In this document: positions 1 to 6,903 of the stretch, piece after piece
Numbering within the stretch: the first letter of the stretch is position 1
How the letters are laid out: every line of letters starts with the position of its first letter
From: Desulfobacterales bacterium
Lineage (GTDB): Bacteria > Desulfobacterota > Desulfobacteria > Desulfobacterales > Desulfolunaceae
Assembly: GCA_022360815.1 (NCBI GenBank)
Contig: JAKSCC010000348.1
Coordinates: forward strand, 1 to 41,012
Direction: 5' to 3'
DNA: 41,012 nt
Program-made: the position numbers and the translations under genes
The notes under the pieces: model-generated
Database searches by the model: none
What the model was told of the DNA's origin: nothing
Seen by the model: only the letters and a program-made list of their open reading frames with translations

Positions 1-306
1 ACCGCCCGACTTCAAAAGCGAAAAGGCATCGGGAGAGGAGGACCAAAAGAGGTCAAACCGCCGAGGGTTTCCCCGCTTGATCTCCTTAAGGGCCGAGGTA
101 GTCTTCTTGTTTAGGGTGGAGACCTGAATCCCAGGATAGGTGCGGGAAAACGCCTTTACAAAGGGCGTATAAAACTCGGGAGGAAAAGAGGTCAAAACCT
201 CAAGTCTCTCTCCGCCATGGGCCTGCACCCCACCAGCCAGACTCGAAAAGCACCAAAAAAAAAGCACCAAAACCGCTGCTCTGTTACGTGAACACAAACC
301 CTTCAC
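1..306 (-). CDS. Periplasmic substrate-binding protein, N-terminal part (cut by window edge)
   Basis: The minus-strand frame is open from a GTG at 306 to the window edge, giving 102 residues. The N-terminus is basic (MKGLCSRNR), followed by a hydrophobic stretch and a likely signal-peptidase site near residue 30 (GGVQAHG). The mature part begins LEVLTSFPPEFYTPFVKAF and continues with FDLFWSSSPDAF. This is the usual opening of iron(III)/spermidine-type ABC solute-binding proteins, where a first beta strand is followed by a helix and an 'F-D-x-x-x-x-S-S' segment. The substrate cannot be told from this part. A fusion to a downstream signalling domain is also possible, because such domains precede some histidine kinases. 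The ribosome site before the GTG is weak, so the start is uncertain. Confidence 0.6.
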   Translation of the reverse strand, partial: MKGLCSRNRAAVLVLFFWCFSSLAGGVQAHGGERLEVLTSFPPEFYTPFVKAFSRTYPGIQVSTLNKKTTSALKEIKRGNPRRFDLFWSSSPDAFSLLKSGG

Positions 307-344
307 CTAAAACGTAAAATTTCTCGGTTTAGCCTCCGGCGGGT

Positions 345-368
345 CGCTTTTTTTTGAAAAAAAAAGCG
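345..368. repeat. A/T-rich perfect palindrome between genes
   Basis: CGC followed by eight T, one G, nine A and GCG forms a 24-base inverted repeat between the partial binding-protein gene and the end of the LysE gene. Both neighbours are on the minus strand. The repeat lies downstream of lysE and just upstream of the binding-protein start, so it could be a weak terminator for lysE read on the minus strand. The GC part of the stem is only 3 bp, which makes strong termination doubtful. Confidence 0.35.
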
Positions 369-410
369 TGGCCATCAAAGGCGGACAATAGCTGAATGGT
401 TGCCATTTTT

Positions 411-1040
411 CTACCGATCCCAGGCCAGCATAATTCCAAAAAAGACCATCAACGATCCCACCACCCCATCAAGGGCCCGGCGCACTCGGGTGCGGGTTAA
501 AAAAATGCGTGCCCGCTCCACCATAGAGGCCAGCAGCCCCTGCCACAAAAGGGCAATGAAAAAGTGAATCCCCGCAAGCCCCAATGCCTGAAAAAGGGGC
601 GGACGAGACGCATCAATAAATTGAGGCAGAAACGCCATATAAAAGACGATGGTTTTCGGATTCAGCGCATTGGAGAAAAACCCCTCTCGAAGGGAGCGCA
701 CCAGACGAAACCCATCCCCAGAAGTCGATACGGCCCCAAGGCCCACCTCGCCTCTTCGTGATGCCGAGCGAAGGCTCACCACCCCCAGAAAAATAAGATA
801 GCACGCGCCTGCCAGCTTCAGAGCCCCAAAGGCAAAGGCGGAGTGAAGCAAAATCACCGAGATGCCCACCGAGGTAAAGGTGGCGTGCACAAAAAGGCCG
901 CTGCAAATGCCAAGGTTGGTGGCAAGGCCATCTTTTATGCCCCCACGGGTGGTGTTTCGAATCACCAGCACCGTATCCATCCCAGGGGTAAGGGTCAAAA
1001 GGGTGATGGCAACAAGGTAGGCAAGCAGCGCGCTCTCCAT
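411..1040 (-). CDS. LysE/RhtB family amino-acid exporter
   Basis: This 209-residue integral membrane protein belongs to the LysE/RhtB translocator family, which exports amino acids or their derivatives across the inner membrane. The N-terminus, ending in the family hallmark TLLTLTPGMDTVLVIRNT (about residues 8-25), is followed by a Gly-rich segment and further hydrophobic segments. The motif NALNPKTIVFYMAFLPQF (about residues 125-142) is also typical. The length fits the family norm of about 205-210. The frame extends upstream to 1187, but the ATG at 1040 has a good AGGAG ribosome site and starts at the conserved N-terminus, so it was chosen. It is divergent from the thioesterase gene, with a roughly 200-base shared promoter gap. 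The substrate is unknown. Confidence 0.9.
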   Translation of the reverse strand: MESALLAYLVAITLLTLTPGMDTVLVIRNTTRGGIKDGLATNLGICSGLFVHATFTSVGISVILLHSAFAFGALKLAGACYLIFLGVVSLRSASRRGEVGLGAVSTSGDGFRLVRSLREGFFSNALNPKTIVFYMAFLPQFIDASRPPLFQALGLAGIHFFIALLWQGLLASMVERARIFLTRTRVRRALDGVVGSLMVFFGIMLAWDR

Positions 1041-1237
1041 GGAAGCTCCTGTATTTTTATGCGGTTCATGCGATGGGCTATCATCGTCAATTGCCCGTTT
1101 TCTGTCAACCGCCATCCCCTGGCTCTGTCGCCGGCAAAAAAACGAAGCGCCACAAATCTGTTCAAAAGCCTCTGTATTATGGTACATCCACTCGTGGCTG
1201 CCCTATAACCCATTTTGACCCTGACGTGAGGCCTGTC

Positions 1238-1711
1238 ATGACACACCCGAAAGAAAAATCCTTTCAAGACCACTATCCCGACGACTTCAGCCACTGCTAC
1301 GGTTGCGGCAGACTCAATCCCCACGGCCACCAGCTCAAAAGTTTCTGGGAGAGTCATGGAGAAACCACCATTGCCCGATTTACCCCGCAGCCGTTTCACA
1401 CCGGAGGGGTTCCTGAAAATGCCTACGGAGGGCTTATTGCCTCGCTTATGGATTGCCACGGTGCAGCCTCGGCTGCGGCGGCCGCTTTTCATGCCGAAGG
1501 CCGAACCATGGATACCCATCCTCCCATGCGCTTTGTCACCGCCTCTTTGAAAGTCGATTTTTTAAAACCCACGCCCCTTGATGGTGAGCTGACGGTAAAA
1601 GGTGAGATCAAGGAGGTGGCCGCTCGAAAGGTTCTGGTGGACCTCTCCCTTTGGGCAGGCGAAACCCTTTGTGCCACCGGCCATATGGTGGCCGTCAAAC
1701 TGAAAAGATGA
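1238..1711 (+). CDS. PaaI-type hotdog thioesterase
   Basis: This 157-residue single hotdog-fold protein probably hydrolyses an acyl-CoA thioester in the cytoplasm. The N-terminal HCYGCGRLNPHG (about residues 17-28) is the Cys-Gly-Cys-Gly...Asn-Pro-x-Gly signature common in PaaI/YbgC-like proteins. The central helix region NAYGGLIASLMDCHGAASAA holds the family Gly-Gly and the candidate acidic catalytic residue Asp. The C-terminal half has the expected strands (RFVTASLKVDFLKPTPLDG). The longer upstream frame is not conserved in character, and the ATG at 1238 follows GTGAGG. The stop overlaps the next start as ATGA, so the two genes are translationally coupled. The acyl substrate cannot be told. 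Confidence 0.85.
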   Translation: MTHPKEKSFQDHYPDDFSHCYGCGRLNPHGHQLKSFWESHGETTIARFTPQPFHTGGVPENAYGGLIASLMDCHGAASAAAAAFHAEGRTMDTHPPMRFVTASLKVDFLKPTPLDGELTVKGEIKEVAARKVLVDLSLWAGETLCATGHMVAVKLKR

Positions 1712-2610
1712 GCCAAGAGCTGATCCAGATACTTATGCGCCACCTTCAAAAGGGGCTCACCCTGGATAGAGAAATGCGTCATTTCCTCGAATCCACATAT
1801 GGGGTCACAGACCACCAGGGTTTTCAGGAACTGATTCAGACAAGCCATGAGTCGGAAGCCGAGATGCTCTATGAGTTTCTCTTTTTTCCAGACCTGTCCC
1901 TTCGGCTTGCCATCGAGCCCCTTCTGCTTAAGACCCGCTTCAGCCCTCAGGATGAAGGACAAATTATAAAGAGACTCTGCGCCAAACCTCTGGCAACCAC
2001 CATGCGGTTTTTAAAGGCATCTCCAAAAATCTGTATAGAGTTGCCCCAAGCCTCTCTCAGACGGTTTGCCCAAAGGCTCCGCGTAAGCTCTCACCCGCCC
2101 AAAGAGCTGGTTGAAAAGATCTTTGGGTGTGCCGACAAGAGAAAAGGCATGCCTCTTCTGGTTCGGCTTCGCCAGGAGAAGCTCTCCTTTGAAAAGGAGA
2201 GCCTCTCTTTTATGCTTCGCCTCATGGAGGGGCTCTCTGTGGAAAATCTGGAGTTTCAAACCTTAACCGAGCTGGCCGTTGAGGTGGTGGGCTCCTGGCA
2301 GAAGAAGGGCTCTTTTATGGAGCACATGATAGAGGCTCGCAATCAGGTGGAGGCCCACGCTGAAAAGGCAAAGGCTTTTGAAAAAGGCCTTGAAACCCTG
2401 ACCATGGAGTCCATGATGATGCATGGGATTACCGGCCCCTCGCACTCTGAGAAGGCCTTGCGGCAGAAACTAAAAAATCTGGATCTTCTTATCAGGCTGG
2501 GCTTGGGAACCACCCCCTACCCCGTAAAACCCACCCAGGTGAATCTGGGCCATGTTCAAACAGACGAGGGGATCTTAGGCGTTATCGCTCGTATGAAGCA
2601 GAAACCATAA
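1708..2610 (+). CDS. Unknown helical protein coupled to the thioesterase
   Basis: I do not recognise this 300-residue protein. It is predicted soluble and strongly alpha-helical, with many Leu, Lys, Glu and Arg residues and no signal peptide or membrane segment. The middle (about residues 80-200) reads like helical repeats with alternating short helices. Around residues 215-250 there is a charged, possibly coiled-coil stretch (RNQVEAHAEKAKAFEKGLE). No catalytic motif is visible. The start at 1708 overlaps the thioesterase stop (ATGA), which argues for co-translation and a related job. It converges with the RND permease gene, and no clear terminator lies between them. Confidence 0.75.
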   Translation: MSQELIQILMRHLQKGLTLDREMRHFLESTYGVTDHQGFQELIQTSHESEAEMLYEFLFFPDLSLRLAIEPLLLKTRFSPQDEGQIIKRLCAKPLATTMRFLKASPKICIELPQASLRRFAQRLRVSSHPPKELVEKIFGCADKRKGMPLLVRLRQEKLSFEKESLSFMLRLMEGLSVENLEFQTLTELAVEVVGSWQKKGSFMEHMIEARNQVEAHAEKAKAFEKGLETLTMESMMMHGITGPSHSEKALRQKLKNLDLLIRLGLGTTPYPVKPTQVNLGHVQTDEGILGVIARMKQKP

Positions 2611-2675
2611 CCGCCTTTGCGCAACACGCTTTTTCAAACAATGGCAGAGCGCCCCTCACCAGCAGCTTAAGGCCG

Positions 2676-5600
2676 CTACAAAGGTTTCACCCTGAAAAGC
2701 CTGGAGTACACCACCGGCACAAAGACCAGGGTCAGCACCGTGGAGAAGATCAGGCCAAAGAGAATGGAGATGGCCATGGGCTGCCACATGATGCCGCCCC
2801 CAAACCAGAGGGGAAGAAGGCCAAAGCTGGTGGTGGCTGTGGTGAGCAAAATGGGCCGAAAACGCTGACACGCCGCATCCACGATGGCTGTAAAGGGTGG
2901 TTTTTTCAGCTCCTCTTCTTCGATGCGAATGCGATCCAGAAGCACGATGGCATTGTTGATCACAATCCCCGCCAGAGAGATAACCCCCAAAAAGGCCATA
3001 AACCCAAAATAGGAGCCGGTGATCAGCATGCCGATAATCACACCGATCAGCCCCAAAGGAATGGTAAAGAGGATAATCAAGGGTTTTCGGATGGAGTTAA
3101 ACTGCCAGATCAAAAGCAGAATAATCATCACGCCAGACCAGGGCAACTTATCGGCAACCGCCCCCATGGCCTTGGCACTTCCCTCGGCATCCCCGCCCAG
3201 CTCGTAGGTGTACCCTTGGGGCCAATTTTTGCTCTCTTTGGCAAGCCAGGGCCGAAAGGTCTTCATCACCTCGGCAGCCGTCGTGGAGCTGCGCACCTCA
3301 GAGCCCACAGAGAGGGTCAAATCCAGATCCCTTCGCAAAATCTTTCCGGCCTGCCACACCGTCTCCACCGTGGCCACCTGGGTCAGCGGCACGCTTTTCC
3401 CCGTGCTTTGAGATGAGATGGAGAGCCCCTCCAGATCGTCCACACTCAAAGCCCCCGCCCGATTCTCCCGCATGATAATGGGAAGGGTCTCTTCCTCCTC
3501 CCGATACGATCCGGTCTGGGCTCCGGAAAGGTCGGCATTTAAGGCGATGGCGATCTCTTCATTGGTCAACCCGGCGAGCTGCGCTTTTACCGGATCGATC
3601 TTCACCACCACCTTTTTGGAGAGCATGCCCCAATCATCTTTGATGTTGGTGGTGCCGGAAATGGAGGCGAGCTTGGATTTCAGCTTCTCGGCAAGAAGGG
3701 AGAGCTTCTTTTTATTCTGGCCGGATAGCCGCACTTCAATGGGGGTGTCGGCCCCACCGCCGCTGGCAAGCCGAGACACCTTGTAGCGCACATCGGGCCA
3801 GTGGGAAAGAAGGTAGGCTTCCACCTTCTCTATCACCGGGGTGCTGGCTGCATCGGATGTGGTGTTGATCAAAACATGGGCGCTGTTGGGGTTGGACTCC
3901 GGAGGCTTGTACCCCAGATCGTATTTGGGCGCGCCCTCCCCAATATAGGTGGACCAGCTCACCACGCCCTCCTCGCCCTCTTTGGCAAGAAGATTTTTCT
4001 CCACAAAGGCGTTCATCCCATCCACCACGCTTTGCGTGCGCTCAATGTCTGAACCGATGGGAAGCTCCAAGTTGGCGGTCACAAGGGGCCGGTCGCTCGG
4101 AGGCATAAAAATAAAGGGAATGAAACGGAAAAGCGAGAGACAGACCACAAAAAGGGTCACAATGGCGCCAATAGTGAGCCAGGGCCTTTTCAGAGCGCCC
4201 ACCAGAAACCCTTTGTACTTTTCGGCAAACCGGGCAAAAAGACCACCCCCCTTCTCTTCACGGGGCTTTACCTTGATCGCCTTGATGCAGAACATCGCCA
4301 CCATGGAGAGGGTCAGAACCCAGGAACAGAGAAGCGCGATGGTCAAAACCACAAAGATCTGCCCCATGATCTCACCCATCACCGAGTCGGCCAACCAGAA
4401 GGCCATAAAGGCCGCCGAGGTGGTGAGCGAAGAGGTGAGAAGAGGAACCGAGAGCTCTTTGGCCGAATCGACGGCCGCATCCATGGGTTCATCGCCGCCC
4501 TCCATCTTCACCAGAATCGACTCACTCATCACAATGGCGTTGTCCACCAGCATGCCCAAAGCAATAATGAGAGAGGCCAGGGAGACCTGATTCAAACCAA
4601 TACCGGTAAAGCTCATGATCAGAAGGGTGGTCACCATGGTGGCCGGAATCAGGGAAGCCACCACCATACCGGTGCGAAACCCCAGAAAGAGAAGCATGGT
4701 TCCCAGAACGATCAGAACCGACTGAATGAGATTGGTGGTAAAGTTGTTCACCGAGTTGGCCACCACCGTATCCTGGGCGGCCACCCTTAGAATTTCCACA
4801 CCATGGGGAAGGTTTGCCAGCATCTCTTTGATCTTGGCATCCACCTGCTGGCCCATCTCAATGATGTTGCCCCCCTTGATGAGGTTGATGCCGATGGCCA
4901 CCCCCTCACGCCCGTTGACGCGCACAATGGTCTTTCTCGGATCGGTGTAGCCTCGGGTGATTTCAGCCATATCCCCCAGCTTCAACACCCGGCCTCCCCT
5001 TGAGGCGATCACAATCTCCTTCAGATCTTCAAGGCTTTCAAAACTGCCCGAAGGCTCCACCACAATCTGCTCGCCACCGGTTCTCAGTTGCCCCCCGGAG
5101 ACCACAATGTTGGTGCCCGATATGATCTGCTGAAGCCGGTTGCGAGAGAGCCCCAACGCCGCCAGGCGCTCATTGTAAAAAGAGACGTAGATGCGCTCCT
5201 CCTGAGTGCCTTGAATCTCCACCTTGGCGGTGGTGGAAAGCTTGATCATCTCATCGCGAATCTCATCGGCCAGATCTTTGAGTTCCGCCGGGCTGTAGCC
5301 GTCGGCAATGACCCCTAAAATAATGCCGAACACATCGCCCAGTTCGTCATCAACCCGCACGTGGCTGCCCGCAGGAAGCTTACCTTGAACCGCCTCCACC
5401 TTGCGGCGAATGCGATCAAAGACCGGCTGAAGGTTCGTGATGCTCTCTTTAAGCGAGATGCTTACAACCGAGATGCCGGTGCGGGATTCGCTGGAAATGT
5501 AGTCCACCTCGGGCACTTCCTGTACCGCCTTTTCAATGCGGTCGGTGATGAGCTTCTCCATGCGCTCGGGCGAAGCCCCCGAGTAGGTGGTCACCACACT

Positions 5601-5732
5601 CATGTACCGAATCAGAAAAGGGGGCATGTCATCTCGGGGAAGAGACCTGAAAATAGAGATTCCTGACAAAAAGAGAAGGGCCAGCACCACATAGACCAAC
5701 ACACTGTTTTTTATAGAAAATCGAGTTATCAT
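2676..5732 (-). CDS. RND efflux permease, HAE-like
   Basis: This 1018-residue inner-membrane proton-driven pump belongs to the AcrB/HAE superfamily. It has one N-terminal helix, a large periplasmic loop (about 35-330), a helix bundle including TM4, a second periplasmic loop (about 555-850) and a C-terminal bundle. TM4 reads GMLVDNAIVMSES with Asp397-Asn398 where AcrB has Asp407-Asp408. TM10 reads GIVINNAIVLLD with Asn926 where AcrB has Lys940. The proton relay is therefore not AcrB-like, although this variant occurs in many environmental HAE proteins. It is the last gene of a minus-strand operon after the TolC fusion (9246-6904) and adaptor (6848-5748). The substrate is unknown, but a hydrophobic or organic compound is more likely than a metal. 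Confidence 0.92.
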   Translation of the reverse strand: MITRFSIKNSVLVYVVLALLFLSGISIFRSLPRDDMPPFLIRYMSVVTTYSGASPERMEKLITDRIEKAVQEVPEVDYISSESRTGISVVSISLKESITNLQPVFDRIRRKVEAVQGKLPAGSHVRVDDELGDVFGIILGVIADGYSPAELKDLADEIRDEMIKLSTTAKVEIQGTQEERIYVSFYNERLAALGLSRNRLQQIISGTNIVVSGGQLRTGGEQIVVEPSGSFESLEDLKEIVIASRGGRVLKLGDMAEITRGYTDPRKTIVRVNGREGVAIGINLIKGGNIIEMGQQVDAKIKEMLANLPHGVEILRVAAQDTVVANSVNNFTTNLIQSVLIVLGTMLLFLGFRTGMVVASLIPATMVTTLLIMSFTGIGLNQVSLASLIIALGMLVDNAIVMSESILVKMEGGDEPMDAAVDSAKELSVPLLTSSLTTSAAFMAFWLADSVMGEIMGQIFVVLTIALLCSWVLTLSMVAMFCIKAIKVKPREEKGGGLFARFAEKYKGFLVGALKRPWLTIGAIVTLFVVCLSLFRFIPFIFMPPSDRPLVTANLELPIGSDIERTQSVVDGMNAFVEKNLLAKEGEEGVVSWSTYIGEGAPKYDLGYKPPESNPNSAHVLINTTSDAASTPVIEKVEAYLLSHWPDVRYKVSRLASGGGADTPIEVRLSGQNKKKLSLLAEKLKSKLASISGTTNIKDDWGMLSKKVVVKIDPVKAQLAGLTNEEIAIALNADLSGAQTGSYREEEETLPIIMRENRAGALSVDDLEGLSISSQSTGKSVPLTQVATVETVWQAGKILRRDLDLTLSVGSEVRSSTTAAEVMKTFRPWLAKESKNWPQGYTYELGGDAEGSAKAMGAVADKLPWSGVMIILLLIWQFNSIRKPLIILFTIPLGLIGVIIGMLITGSYFGFMAFLGVISLAGIVINNAIVLLDRIRIEEEELKKPPFTAIVDAACQRFRPILLTTATTSFGLLPLWFGGGIMWQPMAISILFGLIFSTVLTLVFVPVVYSRLFRVKPL

Positions 5733-5747
5733 ATGTGAATTACCCTT

Positions 5748-6848
5748 CTATTCTGCCAATACTTTTACGCGCATGCCATCGCTTAGAAACTGAAGACCGG
5801 CTGTCACCACTTTCTCACCTGCGCTAAGCCCCTCGGTCACATCAAAGCCCCCGCTGTTCATGCCCCCCGCTTTGACCCGGCGCTTTTTGACCACCCCCAC
5901 CCCTTTTTCAGGACTCCTCTCAAGAACAAAGAGGTAGTGGCCATCGTAATCTTTGGCCATGGCGCTTACCGGCACGCGAAGGGTTTCTTTGGGAAGATCC
6001 CTTCCAAAATCAAAGGTCACGGAAGCTGGCATGCCAGGGCGAATATCAGAGCTGCCCCCTTCCATCACAAGGGTCACGGGGTAGGTATGGGTCTGGGAGT
6101 CTGACTCAAAGGCCACCTCGGTCACTCGGCCCTCAAACGTCTCGCCTTCAATCGAGGGGTAGCTGAGCTTTACCCTCTGGCCTTCATGCACCTTGGAGAT
6201 CCACACTTCAGGGATACCAGCCTCCACCTCAATGGAGTCTCCGGCCTGAACCACGGCCACCTCTGCACCCGAGGAGACGTTTTCGTTGGCCTCCACCTTT
6301 CGCGACGTGATAATGCCGTCGATGGGAGAAGTCAGCTTGTAATAGGCGAGTTCTCTCTCCTGAAGGCGGTAACTTCGCTCGTCCGCCTGGTATGTGGCCA
6401 ACGCATTGGCAAAGGTGTCCCTTGCCTTTTCATACTCGCTTAAGGAGACATTGTTGTTTTCATAAAGGGACTTCACCCGGGCAAGGGAAGAGCGGGCATT
6501 TTCGCTTTGAATGCGGGATTTATTCAGGGCCGCCCGGGCCTTGTCCAGGTTGAGCTGCGCGTCCTTGTCGTCTAAGGTCGCCACAAGCTCTCCTTTTTTC
6601 ACCCGATCGCCCACAAAAACGCGAATCGACGCCACCTCACCGCCCTTTCGAAAACTCAGGCGCACCACAGAGCCCGACCGCGTCAAGCCTGAAAACCTGC
6701 GTTCCACTTTGGGGTCTGTTTCAGAGGCCGTGGTGTAACGAACCGGCCTGAGCACCTCTTTTTCAGCCGCTCTCTCTCCACTGCAGCCCAAAAGCCCTAT
6801 CAATAAAGCACCGGCTACCGCGCACGCTGCCATTTTCGTATATTTCAT
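5748..6848 (-). CDS. RND periplasmic adaptor (membrane fusion) lipoprotein
   Basis: This 366-residue adaptor links the RND permease to the outer-membrane channel. The N-terminus is a lipoprotein signal, with lipobox Leu19-Leu20-Gly21-Cys22 (GALLIGLLGC), so it is anchored to the inner membrane. The order is typical: beta-barrel strand, lipoyl half (VASIRVFVGDRVKKGELVA), helical hairpin (about 90-165, KARAALNKSRIQSENARSSL), second lipoyl half (LTSPIDGIITSRKVEANE), then the beta-barrel and membrane-proximal domains. The frame runs upstream to 6959, but the ATG at 6848 gives the signal sequence and has GGAG upstream. The gene is 15 bases from the permease gene and 55 from the TolC-fusion gene. 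Confidence 0.92.
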   Translation of the reverse strand: MKYTKMAACAVAGALLIGLLGCSGERAAEKEVLRPVRYTTASETDPKVERRFSGLTRSGSVVRLSFRKGGEVASIRVFVGDRVKKGELVATLDDKDAQLNLDKARAALNKSRIQSENARSSLARVKSLYENNNVSLSEYEKARDTFANALATYQADERSYRLQERELAYYKLTSPIDGIITSRKVEANENVSSGAEVAVVQAGDSIEVEAGIPEVWISKVHEGQRVKLSYPSIEGETFEGRVTEVAFESDSQTHTYPVTLVMEGGSSDIRPGMPASVTFDFGRDLPKETLRVPVSAMAKDYDGHYLFVLERSPEKGVGVVKKRRVKAGGMNSGGFDVTEGLSAGEKVVTAGLQFLSDGMRVKVLAE

Positions 6849-6903
6849 CTTTGTGATCACTCCATTATGGTCAATGCTCGGTCTGACTCTGCATCTTTTA
6901 CCT

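Noticed and set aside
613..906. Open frame of 97 codons on the minus strand inside the LysE gene
   Set aside because: It is a shadow of the LysE frame with no ribosome site and no protein-like motif. The overlapping frame encodes clear LysE signatures.
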